From assembly GCA_022072045.1 (NCBI GenBank), contig JAJVIL010000003.1:1-64000 (forward strand): a stretch of 64,000 nt of DNA. The letters are read 5' to 3'. This DNA comes from Burkholderiaceae bacterium. GTDB lineage: Bacteria; Pseudomonadota; Gammaproteobacteria; Burkholderiales; Burkholderiaceae_C. A model generated the notes under the pieces. That model was not told where the DNA came from, made no database searches, and saw only the letters and a list, made by a program, of their open reading frames with translations. The translations under genes were made by a program, and so were the position numbers. This document shows positions 1 through 8,233 of this stretch, one piece after another; position 1 is the first letter of the stretch; each line of letters begins with the position of its first letter.

Positions 1-110
1 CGCGGCGCGGCCGAGCGCGCGAGCCACTGCGGCTTGAGCGTGCCCACCACGAACAGCACCGCCAGCGCGACGGTGACCGCCTGCGAGAATACGAGCCAGA
101 GCCTACGCAC
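1..110 (-). CDS. N-terminus of an S1C (HtrA/DegQ-like) periplasmic serine protease, partial
   Basis: Reading the minus strand from a GTG at 110 gives VRRLWLVFSQAVTVALAVLF and continues VVGTLKPQWLAR to the window edge. It is a short basic start, one membrane-spanning hydrophobic segment, and then the LKP-W-L motif I know from the signal-anchor of Burkholderiales S1C trypsin-like proteases. No catalytic residues are inside the window. In-frame codons immediately upstream of GTG (CCC, ATT, CGG) offer no better start. It is head-to-head with the Nif3-like gene at 129, only 18 bases apart. Family assignment rests on about 36 residues and is an inference. Confidence 0.5.
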   Translation of the reverse strand, partial: MRRLWLVFSQAVTVALAVLFVVGTLKPQWLARSAAP

Positions 111-128
111 GGGAATCCGGTGACCACA

Positions 129-878
129 ATGGTGTCGCGCGACGAACTGCAATCGCACCTGGCGCAATTGCTCGACGTCGATCGGTTCCGGGATTATGGG
201 CCGAACGGTCTGCAGGTCGAGGGGCGCCCGGAGGTGCGCAAGCTCATCTCGGGGGTGACGGCGAGCCTCGGTCTGATCGAGGCCGCGGTGGTGCAGCGTG
301 CCGATGCGCTGCTGGTGCACCACGGCCTGTTCTGGCGCGGGCACGATGGCTGCATCACCGGCTGGCTGCGCGCGCGGCTGGCGCTGCTGCTGGCGCACGG
401 CATCAACCTGTTTGCGTATCACCTGCCGCTCGACGACCACCCGCAGTTCGGCAACAACGCGCAGTTCGGCGCGCAGTTGGGCCTGCGCGCCGATGCGCGC
501 TTCGGCGAGCAGGCGCTGGGGTTTGCTGGCGACAGTGCCGCGCTGACATCGCTGGCGGCACTGGCCGCGGCGGCCGAACGGGTGTGCCAGCGCACGCCGA
601 TCGTGGTGGCCGGAGACGGCCGGCCGCTGCGGCGCATCGGCTGGTGCACCGGCGGTGCGCAGGGCTACTTCGAGGCGGCGATCGCCGCAGGCGTCGATGC
701 CTACGTGACCGGCGAGATCTCCGAGCCGCAGGCGCACATCGCGCGCGAGACCGGCGTTGCCTTCGTCGCCTGCGGCCATCATGCGACCGAGCGCTTCGGT
801 GCCCCGGCGCTGGCCGCACACCTGGCGTCGCACTTCGGGCTCGAGCATCGCTTCGTCGATCTGCCCAACCCGGCGTGA
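129..878 (+). CDS. Nif3-like dinuclear metal centre protein (YbgI/NIF3 family)
   Basis: This 249-residue protein is full length for the Nif3/YbgI family of hexameric toroidal proteins with a two-metal site of uncertain reaction (proposed GTP cyclohydrolase I-like or metal-related activity). Visible signatures are YGPNGLQVEG near the N-terminus, LLVHHGLFW (metal-ligand histidines), AYHLPLDDHPQFGNN, and C-terminal GEISEPQ and GHHATERFG, which complete the metal site. The ORF track opens at GTG 120. I prefer ATG 129 because family members start shortly before the xxELxxxL helix. The downstream pdxA-like gene begins at a GTG overlapping this stop (GTGA), which indicates translational coupling. 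Confidence 0.85.
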   Translation: MVSRDELQSHLAQLLDVDRFRDYGPNGLQVEGRPEVRKLISGVTASLGLIEAAVVQRADALLVHHGLFWRGHDGCITGWLRARLALLLAHGINLFAYHLPLDDHPQFGNNAQFGAQLGLRADARFGEQALGFAGDSAALTSLAALAAAAERVCQRTPIVVAGDGRPLRRIGWCTGGAQGYFEAAIAAGVDAYVTGEISEPQAHIARETGVAFVACGHHATERFGAPALAAHLASHFGLEHRFVDLPNPA

Positions 879-1915
879 CACCCGTGGACGCTGCGCCGCT
901 GCTGGCCGTGACGATGGGCGACGCCTGTGGCATCGGCCCCGAGATCGTCGCGAAGGCGATGGTGCAGCCGCTGCCGGCGCCGTGCGTGGTGGTGGGCGAG
1001 GTCGCAGTGATGCGTCGTGCCGTGGCGGCGTGCCGCCTCGGCTGGCCGATCGCCGAGCTCGACGAGCCGGCGCAGGCGCGGCAATTGCCGCCGCGCTGCA
1101 TCGGGGTCTGGCAGCCGCCCGGATTGCCCGACGGCTTGGCCGCCTTGCCGATGGGCCAGGTGCACGCGGATGCCGGCCGCGCAGCGATCGCCTGCATCGA
1201 AGCGGCGGCCAGACTCGCGCTGGCCGGCCGGGCGGGCGCGGTCGTCACCGCGCCGGTGCACAAGCAGGCGTTGGCGGCGGCGGGCTCGCCCTTCCCGGGG
1301 CATACCGAGATGCTGCAGGCGCTCGCCGCGGCGCCCGGGGCGGTGCCCGAGGTGCGCATGATGCTGGCCAACGACGAGTTGCGCGTCGTGCTGGTGACGA
1401 TTCACGTGTCGCTGAAGCAGGCGATCGCGCTGCTCAGCGTCGAGCGCATCGCCACCACGATCGTGCTGGCGCAACAGGCACTGCAGCGTGCCGGTCTCGC
1501 ACACCCGCGCATCGCGGTGGCCGGGCTGAACCCGCACGCCGGCGAGGGCGGGCTGTTCGGCGACGAGGAGATCCGCCTGATCGCGCCGGCGATCGCGCGC
1601 GTGCGCGCCGACGGCATCGACGCCAGCGGCCCGTACGCGCCCGATACGGTGTTCATGCGCGCGCGCCACGCGAACCGGCACACGGGCGAGTTCGATGTCG
1701 TGATCGCGATGACGCATGACCACGGACTGATCCCGGTGAAATACCTCGGCGTCGAGCGCGGCGTCAACGTGACGCTCGGGCTGCCGTTCGTGCGCACCAG
1801 CCCCGACCATGGCACCGCGTTCGACATCGCCGGCCGCGGCGTGGCCGATGCCGCCAGCCTGCGCGCGGCGCTGTCAGTGGCGCACCAGTTGTGCGGGGGC
1901 GGCGGCCTGGCCTGA
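875..1915 (+). CDS. pdxA: PdxA-family 4-phospho-hydroxyacid dehydrogenase
   Basis: This NAD-dependent oxidative decarboxylase, about 346 residues, belongs to the PdxA family, whose members act on 4-phosphohydroxy-L-threonine (vitamin B6 synthesis) or on 4-phospho-D-threonate/erythronate (PdxA2). Motifs in order: AVTMGDACGIGPEI, PGHTEML, GLNPHAGEGGLFG, HDHGLIPVK, and the C-terminal LGLPFVRTSPDHGTAFDIAG. The usual HDQG metal-site motif reads HDHG here. The DHGTAFDIAG ending is closer to my recollection of PdxA2 proteins, so the substrate is uncertain. The start is GTG 875, overlapping the Nif3 stop; GTG 884 is an alternative. The 3' end overlaps the convergent DUF1631 gene by 42 bases. Confidence 0.8.
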   Translation: MTPVDAAPLLAVTMGDACGIGPEIVAKAMVQPLPAPCVVVGEVAVMRRAVAACRLGWPIAELDEPAQARQLPPRCIGVWQPPGLPDGLAALPMGQVHADAGRAAIACIEAAARLALAGRAGAVVTAPVHKQALAAAGSPFPGHTEMLQALAAAPGAVPEVRMMLANDELRVVLVTIHVSLKQAIALLSVERIATTIVLAQQALQRAGLAHPRIAVAGLNPHAGEGGLFGDEEIRLIAPAIARVRADGIDASGPYAPDTVFMRARHANRHTGEFDVVIAMTHDHGLIPVKYLGVERGVNVTLGLPFVRTSPDHGTAFDIAGRGVADAASLRAALSVAHQLCGGGGLA

Positions 1916-4465
1916 AGCGGCCGCTTTCGGTGCGGCCTTGCTGCCGCCGACGCTCAGTTGCGCGAGTTGGGCGCGCGCGCGCGCGGTGGCGCGCTCGAGC
2001 AGATAGGCGTGCTCGAAGGCGCGCAGCCGATCGGCTTCGCACATCTTGGCGAGCATGCGGTAGGTCATCGAGATCGTTCGCACGTGCTTCTGCCCGCGCG
2101 TGAAGACGAAGAACGTGCGACCGGCGCTGACGTGAGACAGCCGCACCTTCTGCCACTGGCCGTCGATGTGCATCTGGTAGGCGAAGCCGATCTGCACGTG
2201 GTCGGCCAGCGAGCCGCCGCGCGACGGCTCGACCGGCTCGGGCTCGGGCATGCCGTCGATCTGGATGTCGACCTCGTTGACCTCGGGTTCGGCCTCGATC
2301 TCGACATCGAGCTTGCCGGCCCAGTCGATCGAGTGCTCGTCGACCAGGCCGATCGCCTTGGCCTCGGCTTCGGTGAAGGTGTTGGCCTGCACCGCGTCGA
2401 GCAGTACAGGCAGCTCGGAGGCCGGCATCGGCGGCAGTTCGCTGGTCTTGGGGATCGGCGCGCCGAGCACGACGTCGACCTGCTTGAGCAGCAGGTTGTA
2501 GTCGAGCGTGCGCATCGCTTCGCCCTTGAGCGACTCCGCATGCGCGGGCAGCAGCTTGCCGAAGAAGTCCTTGCGCGCCACTTCCGGCCACTTGATCATG
2601 TCCATGCCGGCGTTGAGCGTCTTCATCAGCGTCGGCAGCGCGATCAGGAACGCCTTGCGCTGCGCCGGCGATCCCTTGGGCTGCACGCTCATCAGGAGGT
2701 CGCGGCCGGCCAGGCGCAGGCGCGCCACCGCCGGGCTGTCGTGGCCCTCGTCGAGAGCGGTCTTCATCACCGCCTGGCTCCATACCGACGACACGAAATC
2801 GCGCAGGAAGTCCGGCGCCGGTACGTCGTTCAGGCCGTGTCGCAGCTGGGCGGCGTAGCGCTGCTGCAGGCGTAGCTGGTTCTCCTTCTGCGCCAGCACC
2901 TCGTCGGCGTTGCCGCGGCGCTGCACCTCGCGCCGGTTCTGGTCGACGACGAACGACTCGAGGTCCTCCAGCTTCTGCTCGTAGAGCTGGATCTGGTCGA
3001 AGTCGCCTTCGACGATCTGCTGCACCAGATCCTTCACCAGCTTGATGAACGCCTTGCCGTCGCCGTCGTCGAGGTCGTCGAACGCGACGCCGAGCGACGC
3101 GATGCGGTTGACGAAGCGACGCACCGGATGGCGTCGCGACGAGAAGAATGTCGGGTCGCCGAGCGCCGCGCGCAGCACCGGCAACTGCAGCCGCCCGATC
3201 TGGCGCGCCATCTGCGGCGGCACCTTGGGGTCGGACAGGATCTGGTCGAACAGGCCGCCGACGACATCGATCACCATGTGATCGAGCGCGCCGGTGGCGG
3301 CCTGGCGCAGCTCTTCGCGGTGCGCGACGATCAGGTTCGGGCCAGCCAGGGCGCCGGCGCCCGAGTGCAGCGCGTGAATCGTGCCGTGCAGGCCGCCGCC
3401 GGTGGTGGGTGCCGAGACGACGTCCGGTGGCGCGGTGTAGGCCAGCCGCCGCAGCAGGCCCATCAGCTCGGGGTCGATCTGGCCGAGCGTGGCGCCGCTG
3501 CCCGAAGCACGGCCGCTGCGGCCGTCGCCGGCCAATTCGGTGGCCGGGAACCGCGTCAAATCGTTGGGATCGCGTGCACTAGCGGCGAAACCGTCGACGC
3601 CGCTGCCGCGGCTGCTGCGTGCGAACGCAGCGGGTGCGCCGTCGTTGCGGCCAGCGCTGGGGCCACCGCTGACGCCACTGCTCGCGTTGAGGCCGCTGGC
3701 GCGCCTGCTGCCGCCGGCATTGCTGCCGGCCAGTGCCCCAGGGCCTGAGTTCAGTGCGCCGGCGCCGGTGCTGTGCGCATGCTCGTAACCGTTGTCCACC
3801 GAGCCCACGTTGGATCCCGGGCCCTCGGTGGCGCGCACGGTCATCTTCAGCGGCGCGACGCCGGCGGCGCGCAGGTCGCCCATCACGTCGAGGTAGGTCT
3901 GGCGCATCGCCGCGGCCAGCGTGCGGCCGACCTCGAGCGACAGCGCCTTGCGCACCTCGGTGCGATCGGCGATCGTCTCGATCGCCCGCACCAGCGCGCG
4001 GCCGATGACCTCCGGACGGAGCGGGTTGCGGTCGCTGTCGGCGCTCTTCAGGTGCAGCACGGCACCCATGTACGTGTCGAGCTGGCGCAGTTCCCACTCG
4101 CACTGGTTCTGGATGTCGAGCGCGAAGCGGTCGGCCAGCACCTTGATCTCGACCTCGTGGTCCTCGACCAGGGTCATCATGTCCCACGTGGTCGGGCCGG
4201 TCGGGCTCGAGCTGCGCGGCCGCACCTCGCGCACCACGCTGTCTTCCATCGCCTCGTTGAAGGTGGCGGCGAACACCGCCATCTTGCGGTTCAGCTCGAA
4301 CTGGCCGCCGAGCAGGGCATCGCGCTGCGCGGTGCTGGTGGCCGACAGGGCGGCCAGGCCGAGCCCGTTGACGCTCTTTTCGGCCGCCTTGCGCGCAGCC
4401 AGCCGCACCCGCTGCAAGGCGGTGTCGATCGCTGGGGGCAATCGGACGGGCGTGGGTGTGGTCAT
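1874..4465 (-). CDS. DUF1631 family protein
   Basis: This 863-residue protein of unknown function matches the DUF1631 family found in beta- and gammaproteobacteria. The N-terminal helical region begins RLPPAIDTALQRVRLAARKA and contains FELNRKMAVFAATFNEAMED. A low-complexity Gly/Ser/Asn/Ala linker of roughly 100 residues follows (around residues 220-320), then a long helical section, and a C-terminal DHVQIGFAYQMHIDGQWQ...HVSAGRTFFVFT segment that reads like the PilZ-like small beta-barrel at the end of this family. No signal peptide or membrane helix is evident, so it is probably cytoplasmic. The last 14 codons lie antisense to the end of the PdxA gene. No function is claimed. Confidence 0.8.
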   Translation of the reverse strand: MTTPTPVRLPPAIDTALQRVRLAARKAAEKSVNGLGLAALSATSTAQRDALLGGQFELNRKMAVFAATFNEAMEDSVVREVRPRSSSPTGPTTWDMMTLVEDHEVEIKVLADRFALDIQNQCEWELRQLDTYMGAVLHLKSADSDRNPLRPEVIGRALVRAIETIADRTEVRKALSLEVGRTLAAAMRQTYLDVMGDLRAAGVAPLKMTVRATEGPGSNVGSVDNGYEHAHSTGAGALNSGPGALAGSNAGGSRRASGLNASSGVSGGPSAGRNDGAPAAFARSSRGSGVDGFAASARDPNDLTRFPATELAGDGRSGRASGSGATLGQIDPELMGLLRRLAYTAPPDVVSAPTTGGGLHGTIHALHSGAGALAGPNLIVAHREELRQAATGALDHMVIDVVGGLFDQILSDPKVPPQMARQIGRLQLPVLRAALGDPTFFSSRRHPVRRFVNRIASLGVAFDDLDDGDGKAFIKLVKDLVQQIVEGDFDQIQLYEQKLEDLESFVVDQNRREVQRRGNADEVLAQKENQLRLQQRYAAQLRHGLNDVPAPDFLRDFVSSVWSQAVMKTALDEGHDSPAVARLRLAGRDLLMSVQPKGSPAQRKAFLIALPTLMKTLNAGMDMIKWPEVARKDFFGKLLPAHAESLKGEAMRTLDYNLLLKQVDVVLGAPIPKTSELPPMPASELPVLLDAVQANTFTEAEAKAIGLVDEHSIDWAGKLDVEIEAEPEVNEVDIQIDGMPEPEPVEPSRGGSLADHVQIGFAYQMHIDGQWQKVRLSHVSAGRTFFVFTRGQKHVRTISMTYRMLAKMCEADRLRAFEHAYLLERATARARAQLAQLSVGGSKAAPKAAASGQAAAPAQLVRH

Positions 4466-4590
4466 CGTGGCCGAAGGACCGCGTGGTGCGGTCAGTATGC
4501 GGCCACAGACCTCGGCGACATCGCACGAATCGGCGCACGAATGGGGCGTGATTCACGCTCTGCGCGTGCACTCGGCTGCGCGCTTACCTC

Positions 4591-4648
4591 CGGTTGCGAA
4601 AGTGTCGGTTGGAGCGGCTTGCAACCGTGGGCGCCGACCGTTCGTCGG
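4591..4648 (-). terminator. Possible mscL transcription end, two hairpins
   Basis: Just downstream of the mscL stop on the minus strand there is a CCGAC/GTCGG hairpin with a 5-base loop (4634-4648). Beyond it lies a perfect CGGTTGC/GCAACCG inverted repeat (4591-4597 with 4621-4627). There is no T-tract, so intrinsic termination is only a suggestion. The rest of the 4466-4654 gap shows nothing coding. Confidence 0.3.
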
Positions 4649-4654
4649 TTCGCC

Positions 4655-5065
4655 TCAGCGCTTGAGCGCGTCGCGGATCTCGCGCAGCAGCGTGATGTCC
4701 TCGGGCGGCGCGGCCGGCGGCGCGGGCGGCGCCTGGGTTCTCAGGCGGTTGAACTGCCTGACCATCAGGAAAATGATGAACGCGAGAATGATGAAATTGA
4801 TCGCCACGGTGATGAAGTTGCCGTAGGCGAATACCGCGCCGGCCTTCTTGGCGTCGGCCAGATTGGTCGCCGTTTGTCCGGACAGCGCGATGAAGTAGTT
4901 GCTGAAGTCCAGGCCACCCAGCAGCTTGCCCACCAACGGCATGATGATGTCGCCGACCAGCGAGTCGACGATCTTGCCGAAAGCCCCGCCGATGATGACG
5001 CCCACCGCGAGGTCGACGACGCTGCCCTTCATGGCGAACTCTTTGAACTCGCTGGCAAAACTCAT
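4655..5065 (-). CDS. mscL: Large-conductance mechanosensitive channel MscL
   Basis: The product is a homopentameric inner-membrane channel that opens under membrane tension and protects cells from hypo-osmotic shock. The 136-residue length is typical. The N-terminal amphipathic helix and TM1 read [20 protein letters not shown], followed by [19 protein letters not shown]2 is [20 protein letters not shown], and a Pro-rich linker leads to a C-terminal helix ([15 protein letters not shown]). ATG 5065 has a strong AAGGAG ribosome site five bases upstream. The longer ORF opening at 5089 would add MVNQQGAS, encoded by the ribosome-site region, and is rejected. Confidence 0.95.
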   Translation of the reverse strand: MSFASEFKEFAMKGSVVDLAVGVIIGGAFGKIVDSLVGDIIMPLVGKLLGGLDFSNYFIALSGQTATNLADAKKAGAVFAYGNFITVAINFIILAFIIFLMVRQFNRLRTQAPPAPPAAPPEDITLLREIRDALKR

Positions 5066-5175
5066 GCTTGCTCCTTGTTGATTGACCACCGGCCTTGCGG
5101 CCGCGGCCAGTATGCCCGTGGCAGCGGGCTGTCGATGCGCCCCGGGGCGCAGCGGGGAGGGCTTGACGCCTCGGC

Positions 5176-5181
5176 TAAAAT
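5176..5181 (+). promoter_or_regulatory. Candidate -10 element of the petABC operon
   Basis: CGGCTAAAATCACCC lies 48 bases before the petA ATG and looks like a -10 hexamer (TAAAAT). A TTGACG at 5163-5168 is only 7 bases away, too close to be its -35, so only the -10 is suggested. The divergent mscL promoter should lie in the same 163-base gap. Confidence 0.3.
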
Positions 5182-5228
5182 CACCCGTTGCTCGCGCCGG
5201 TTGCGGGCGCCAACAACATAGGACCTAC

Positions 5229-5825
5229 ATGGCTGATTCAGTCGACGATCCCGCCCGCCGCAACTGGGTCATCGCCACCTGCGGCGTCGGCGCGGTCGGT
5301 GGTGTCGCCACGGCGGTGCCGTTCGTGGCCAGCTTCGCCCCCTCCGAGCGAGCCAAGGCCGCCGGCGCCCCGGTGGAGGTCGACATCAGCAGCCTGCCGC
5401 TGGGCGAGAAGATGACCGTCGAGTGGCGCGGCAAGCCGGTGTGGATCCTGCATCGCACGCCCGAGATGCTGGCGTCGCTGAAGAAGGACGAAGCCGAGCT
5501 CGCCGACCCGAACTCCGAGCGCACCGCGTTCCCGACGCCGTCGTACGCGAAGAACGAATGGCGCTCGATCAAGCCGGCGTACCTCGTGCTGATCGGGATC
5601 TGCACGCACCTGGGTTGCTCGCCGACCGACAAGTTCACTCCGGGGCCGCAGCCGTCGCTGCCCAACGACTGGCCGGGCGGCTGGCTTTGCCCCTGCCACG
5701 GCTCGACCTTCGATTTCGCCGGTCGCGTATTCAAGGACAAGCCCGCGCCCGACAACCTCGAGGTGCCGCCGTACATGTACCTGTCGGACACCAAGCTGCT
5801 GATCGGCGAAGACAAGAAGGCATGA
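5229..5825 (+). CDS. petA: Ubiquinol-cytochrome c reductase, Rieske iron-sulfur subunit
   Basis: This is the 198-residue Rieske 2Fe-2S subunit of the cytochrome bc1 complex; it takes one electron from ubiquinol at the Qo site and passes it to cytochrome c1. The N-terminus carries a twin-arginine (PARRNW) and one hydrophobic anchor (VGAVGGVATAVPFVASF), consistent with Tat-dependent insertion. The cluster-binding boxes are CTHLGC at 125-130 and CPCHGS at 154-159, containing the two Cys and two His ligands and the disulfide pair. It is the first gene of petABC; petB starts 103 bases later. ATG 5229 is chosen because the longer ORF from 5082 would add sequence unlike the family. Confidence 0.95.
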   Translation: MADSVDDPARRNWVIATCGVGAVGGVATAVPFVASFAPSERAKAAGAPVEVDISSLPLGEKMTVEWRGKPVWILHRTPEMLASLKKDEAELADPNSERTAFPTPSYAKNEWRSIKPAYLVLIGICTHLGCSPTDKFTPGPQPSLPNDWPGGWLCPCHGSTFDFAGRVFKDKPAPDNLEVPPYMYLSDTKLLIGEDKKA

Positions 5826-5928
5826 GTCCCGCCCGATCGCTCCTGGGCCGACTCCGCAAGGCACGGCACGAAGGGCGCCCGACGAGCGCCGCCGCACCGG
5901 CACCCGCTGACATCCACTGAGGTTCTCG

Positions 5929-7341
5929 ATGGCTGAGATGAAGGAAGCTCCTGCCGGCGCCCCGATGGGTGTCAAGCTGATGACGTGGCTCGACAACCGG
6001 TTCCCGACGATGTTCGCCGAGTACCGGAAGCACATGTCGGAGTACTACGCGCCGAAGAATTTCAACACCTGGTACTTCTTCGGCTCGCTGGCGATGCTGG
6101 TGCTGGCGATCCAGATCGTCACCGGGATCTTCCTGACGATGCACTACAAGCCCGACGCCGCCAGTGCCTTCGCGTCGGTCGAGTACATCATGCGCGAAGT
6201 GCCCGGCGGCTGGATCATCCGCTACATGCACAGCACGGGGGCGAGCGCGTTCTTCATCGTCGTCTACCTGCACATGTACCGCGGGCTCATCTACGGCAGC
6301 TACCGCAAGCCGCGCGAACTCGTGTGGCTGTTCGGCTGCGCGATCTTCCTGTGCCTGATGGCCGAGGCCTTTTTCGGTTACCTGCTGCCGTGGGGCCAGA
6401 TGAGCTACTGGGGCGCGCAGGTGATCGTCAACCTGTTTTCGGCCGTGCCGTTCATCGGGCCCGATCTGGCGCTGCTGATCCGCGGCGACTACGTGGTCGG
6501 CGACGCCACGCTGAACCGCTTCTTCGCGTTCCACGTGATCGCGGTGCCGCTGGCGCTGATCGGTCTGGTGGTGGCGCACCTGCTGGCGCTGCACGACGTG
6601 GGATCCAACAACCCCGACGGCGTCGAGATCAAGGACAAGAAAGACGCGCGCGGCATCCCGCTCGACGGCATCCCGTTCCACCCCTACTACACGGTGCACG
6701 ACACGCTGGGCGTGGCGATCTTCCTGATCCTGTTCTGCGCGGTGATGTTCTTCGCACCGGAACTGGGCGGCTATTTCCTCGAGTACAACAACTTCATCCC
6801 CGCCGACCCACTGCAGACCCCGACGCACATCGCGCCGGTGTGGTATTTCACGCCGTACTACACCATGCTGCGCGCGACCACCGACCCGATGGTCAATGCG
6901 CTTTGCGTCATCGCCGGCGTGGCTGCACTGCTCAACCTGGTCAAGGGCAAAGGCTCGGCCACGAGCAAAGGTGTGTTGCTGGTCGGCGCCGCGGTGCTGA
7001 TCGCGCTGATGAAGACCTTCGACGCCAAGTTCTGGGGCGTCGTGCTGATGGGCGGCTCGGTGGTGATCCTGTTCTTCCTGCCATGGCTCGACCGCAGCCC
7101 GGCCAAGTCGATCCGCTACCGCCCGGGTTGGCACAAGCTGGTCTTCGCGTTGTTCGTGGTCGCGTTCCTGATCCTCGGCTATCAGGGCACTCAGCCGGCG
7201 CCGCCGAGCGGTTCGATGCTCGAGCGGCTGTCGCAGTTGTGCACGCTGCTCTACTTCGGCTTCTTCCTGCTGATGCCGTGGTGGAGTCGGCAAGGCACGT
7301 TCAAGCCCGTGCCCGAGCGCGTGACCTACCACGGCCATTGA
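5929..7341 (+). CDS. petB: Ubiquinol-cytochrome c reductase, cytochrome b subunit
   Basis: Cytochrome b (470 residues) is the membrane core of the bc1 complex, carrying both b-type haems and the Qo and Qi quinone sites. It shows at least eight hydrophobic segments. Haem-ligand regions are MHSTGASAFFIVVYLHMYRG and FHVIAVPLALIGLVVAHLLA. The Qo loop, which is PEWY in mitochondria and many proteobacteria, reads PVWYFTPYYTMLR here. The C-terminal third adds hydrophobic segments ending in PVPERVTYHGH, as in other betaproteobacteria. It is followed by petC after 16 bases. Confidence 0.95.
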   Translation: MAEMKEAPAGAPMGVKLMTWLDNRFPTMFAEYRKHMSEYYAPKNFNTWYFFGSLAMLVLAIQIVTGIFLTMHYKPDAASAFASVEYIMREVPGGWIIRYMHSTGASAFFIVVYLHMYRGLIYGSYRKPRELVWLFGCAIFLCLMAEAFFGYLLPWGQMSYWGAQVIVNLFSAVPFIGPDLALLIRGDYVVGDATLNRFFAFHVIAVPLALIGLVVAHLLALHDVGSNNPDGVEIKDKKDARGIPLDGIPFHPYYTVHDTLGVAIFLILFCAVMFFAPELGGYFLEYNNFIPADPLQTPTHIAPVWYFTPYYTMLRATTDPMVNALCVIAGVAALLNLVKGKGSATSKGVLLVGAAVLIALMKTFDAKFWGVVLMGGSVVILFFLPWLDRSPAKSIRYRPGWHKLVFALFVVAFLILGYQGTQPAPPSGSMLERLSQLCTLLYFGFFLLMPWWSRQGTFKPVPERVTYHGH

Positions 7342-7357
7342 GAGAGAGCCTCACACC

Positions 7358-8125
7358 ATGAAGCGTTTTCTGATCGGCTTGCTGGCCGCCTGTTCGATGG
7401 CCGCGTGGGGTGCCGAAGCAGGTCTGCCGCTGGATCACTTTCCGAAGGAGCGCGTGACCGACGTGGCCGCGCTGCAGCGCGGCGTCAAGCTGTTCGTCAA
7501 CTACTGCCTCAATTGCCATGCCGCCGCGGCGATGCGCTACAACCGGCTCACCGATCCGGCGGTAGGGCTCACGGCAGAGCAGATCAAGGACAACCTCCTG
7601 TTCACCGCCGACAAGGTCGGCGCGACGATGACCATCGCCATGACGCCTAAGGAGGGCAAGGCATGGTTCGGCACCGCGCCGCCCGATCTCAGCGTGATCG
7701 CGCGCTCGCGCGCCAGCAGCCGCGGCAGCGGGTCGGACTACCTGTACACCTACCTGCGCGCCTTCTATCGCGACGACACCAAGCCCACCGGCTGGAACAA
7801 CCTGGTGTTCCCGAGCGTGGCCATGCCGCATGCGATGTGGGAGTTGCAGGGGCAGCAGCGTGCCGTCTTCGTCGAGCGCCCAGATCCGCACGACCCCAAG
7901 GTCGTGATGTCTGCGTTCGATCGCTTCGAGCCGATCACTGCCGGCACGATGAGCAAGGGCGAGTTCGACTCCGCCGTCGCCGATCTGGTGGCCTACCTGC
8001 AGTGGATGGCAGAGCCGGTGCAGGGCGAGCGCGTGCGCGTCGGCGTGTGGGTGCTGCTCTATCTGGGCCTGTTCACCGTCGTCGCGTGGCGCATGAATGC
8101 CGCGTTCTGGAAGGACGTGAAATAG
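7358..8125 (+). CDS. petC: Ubiquinol-cytochrome c reductase, cytochrome c1 subunit
   Basis: This 255-residue c-type cytochrome accepts electrons from the Rieske protein and delivers them to soluble cytochrome c. A Sec signal peptide (MKRFLIGLLAACSMAAWGAEA) precedes the mature protein. The haem attachment site CLNCH is at residues 50-54. The methionine-ligand region is probably PSVAMPHAMWELQG. A C-terminal anchor (VGVWVLLYLGLFTVVAWRM) holds the haem domain at the periplasmic face of the inner membrane. It is the last gene of petABC, and a GC-rich hairpin follows the stop. Confidence 0.95.
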   Translation: MKRFLIGLLAACSMAAWGAEAGLPLDHFPKERVTDVAALQRGVKLFVNYCLNCHAAAAMRYNRLTDPAVGLTAEQIKDNLLFTADKVGATMTIAMTPKEGKAWFGTAPPDLSVIARSRASSRGSGSDYLYTYLRAFYRDDTKPTGWNNLVFPSVAMPHAMWELQGQQRAVFVERPDPHDPKVVMSAFDRFEPITAGTMSKGEFDSAVADLVAYLQWMAEPVQGERVRVGVWVLLYLGLFTVVAWRMNAAFWKDVK

Positions 8126-8135
8126 CGAGCGCGCG

Positions 8136-8157
8136 CGGCGCCGCCTGAACGGCGCCG
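8136..8157 (+). terminator. Putative terminator hairpin after petC
   Basis: CGGCGCCG and CGGCGCCG form an 8-bp stem around loop CCTGAA, eleven bases after the petC stop. The following GCGTTGTCTGTG is only weakly T-rich. Position between petABC and sspA supports a role as terminator or processing barrier. Confidence 0.45.
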
Positions 8158-8233
8158 GCGTTGTCTGTGCGGACGGCGGGCCAGCAGGCGCGCCGCGTTG
8201 CCGTTGGATTCGTTTTCGGGGAGTCTCACCGCC

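Noticed and set aside
5163-5181. TTGACG plus TAAAAT as a full sigma70 promoter for petABC
   Set aside because: Only 7 bases separate them; only the -10-like part was kept at low confidence.
5731-7338. 535-residue minus-strand ORF over petB
   Set aside because: Antisense shadow; low-complexity His/Gln/Arg/Asp-rich translation.
7558-7565. GGCGGTAG, the ops/JUMPstart core of capsule operons
   Set aside because: It lies inside petC, far from the polysaccharide genes; chance occurrence in coding sequence.
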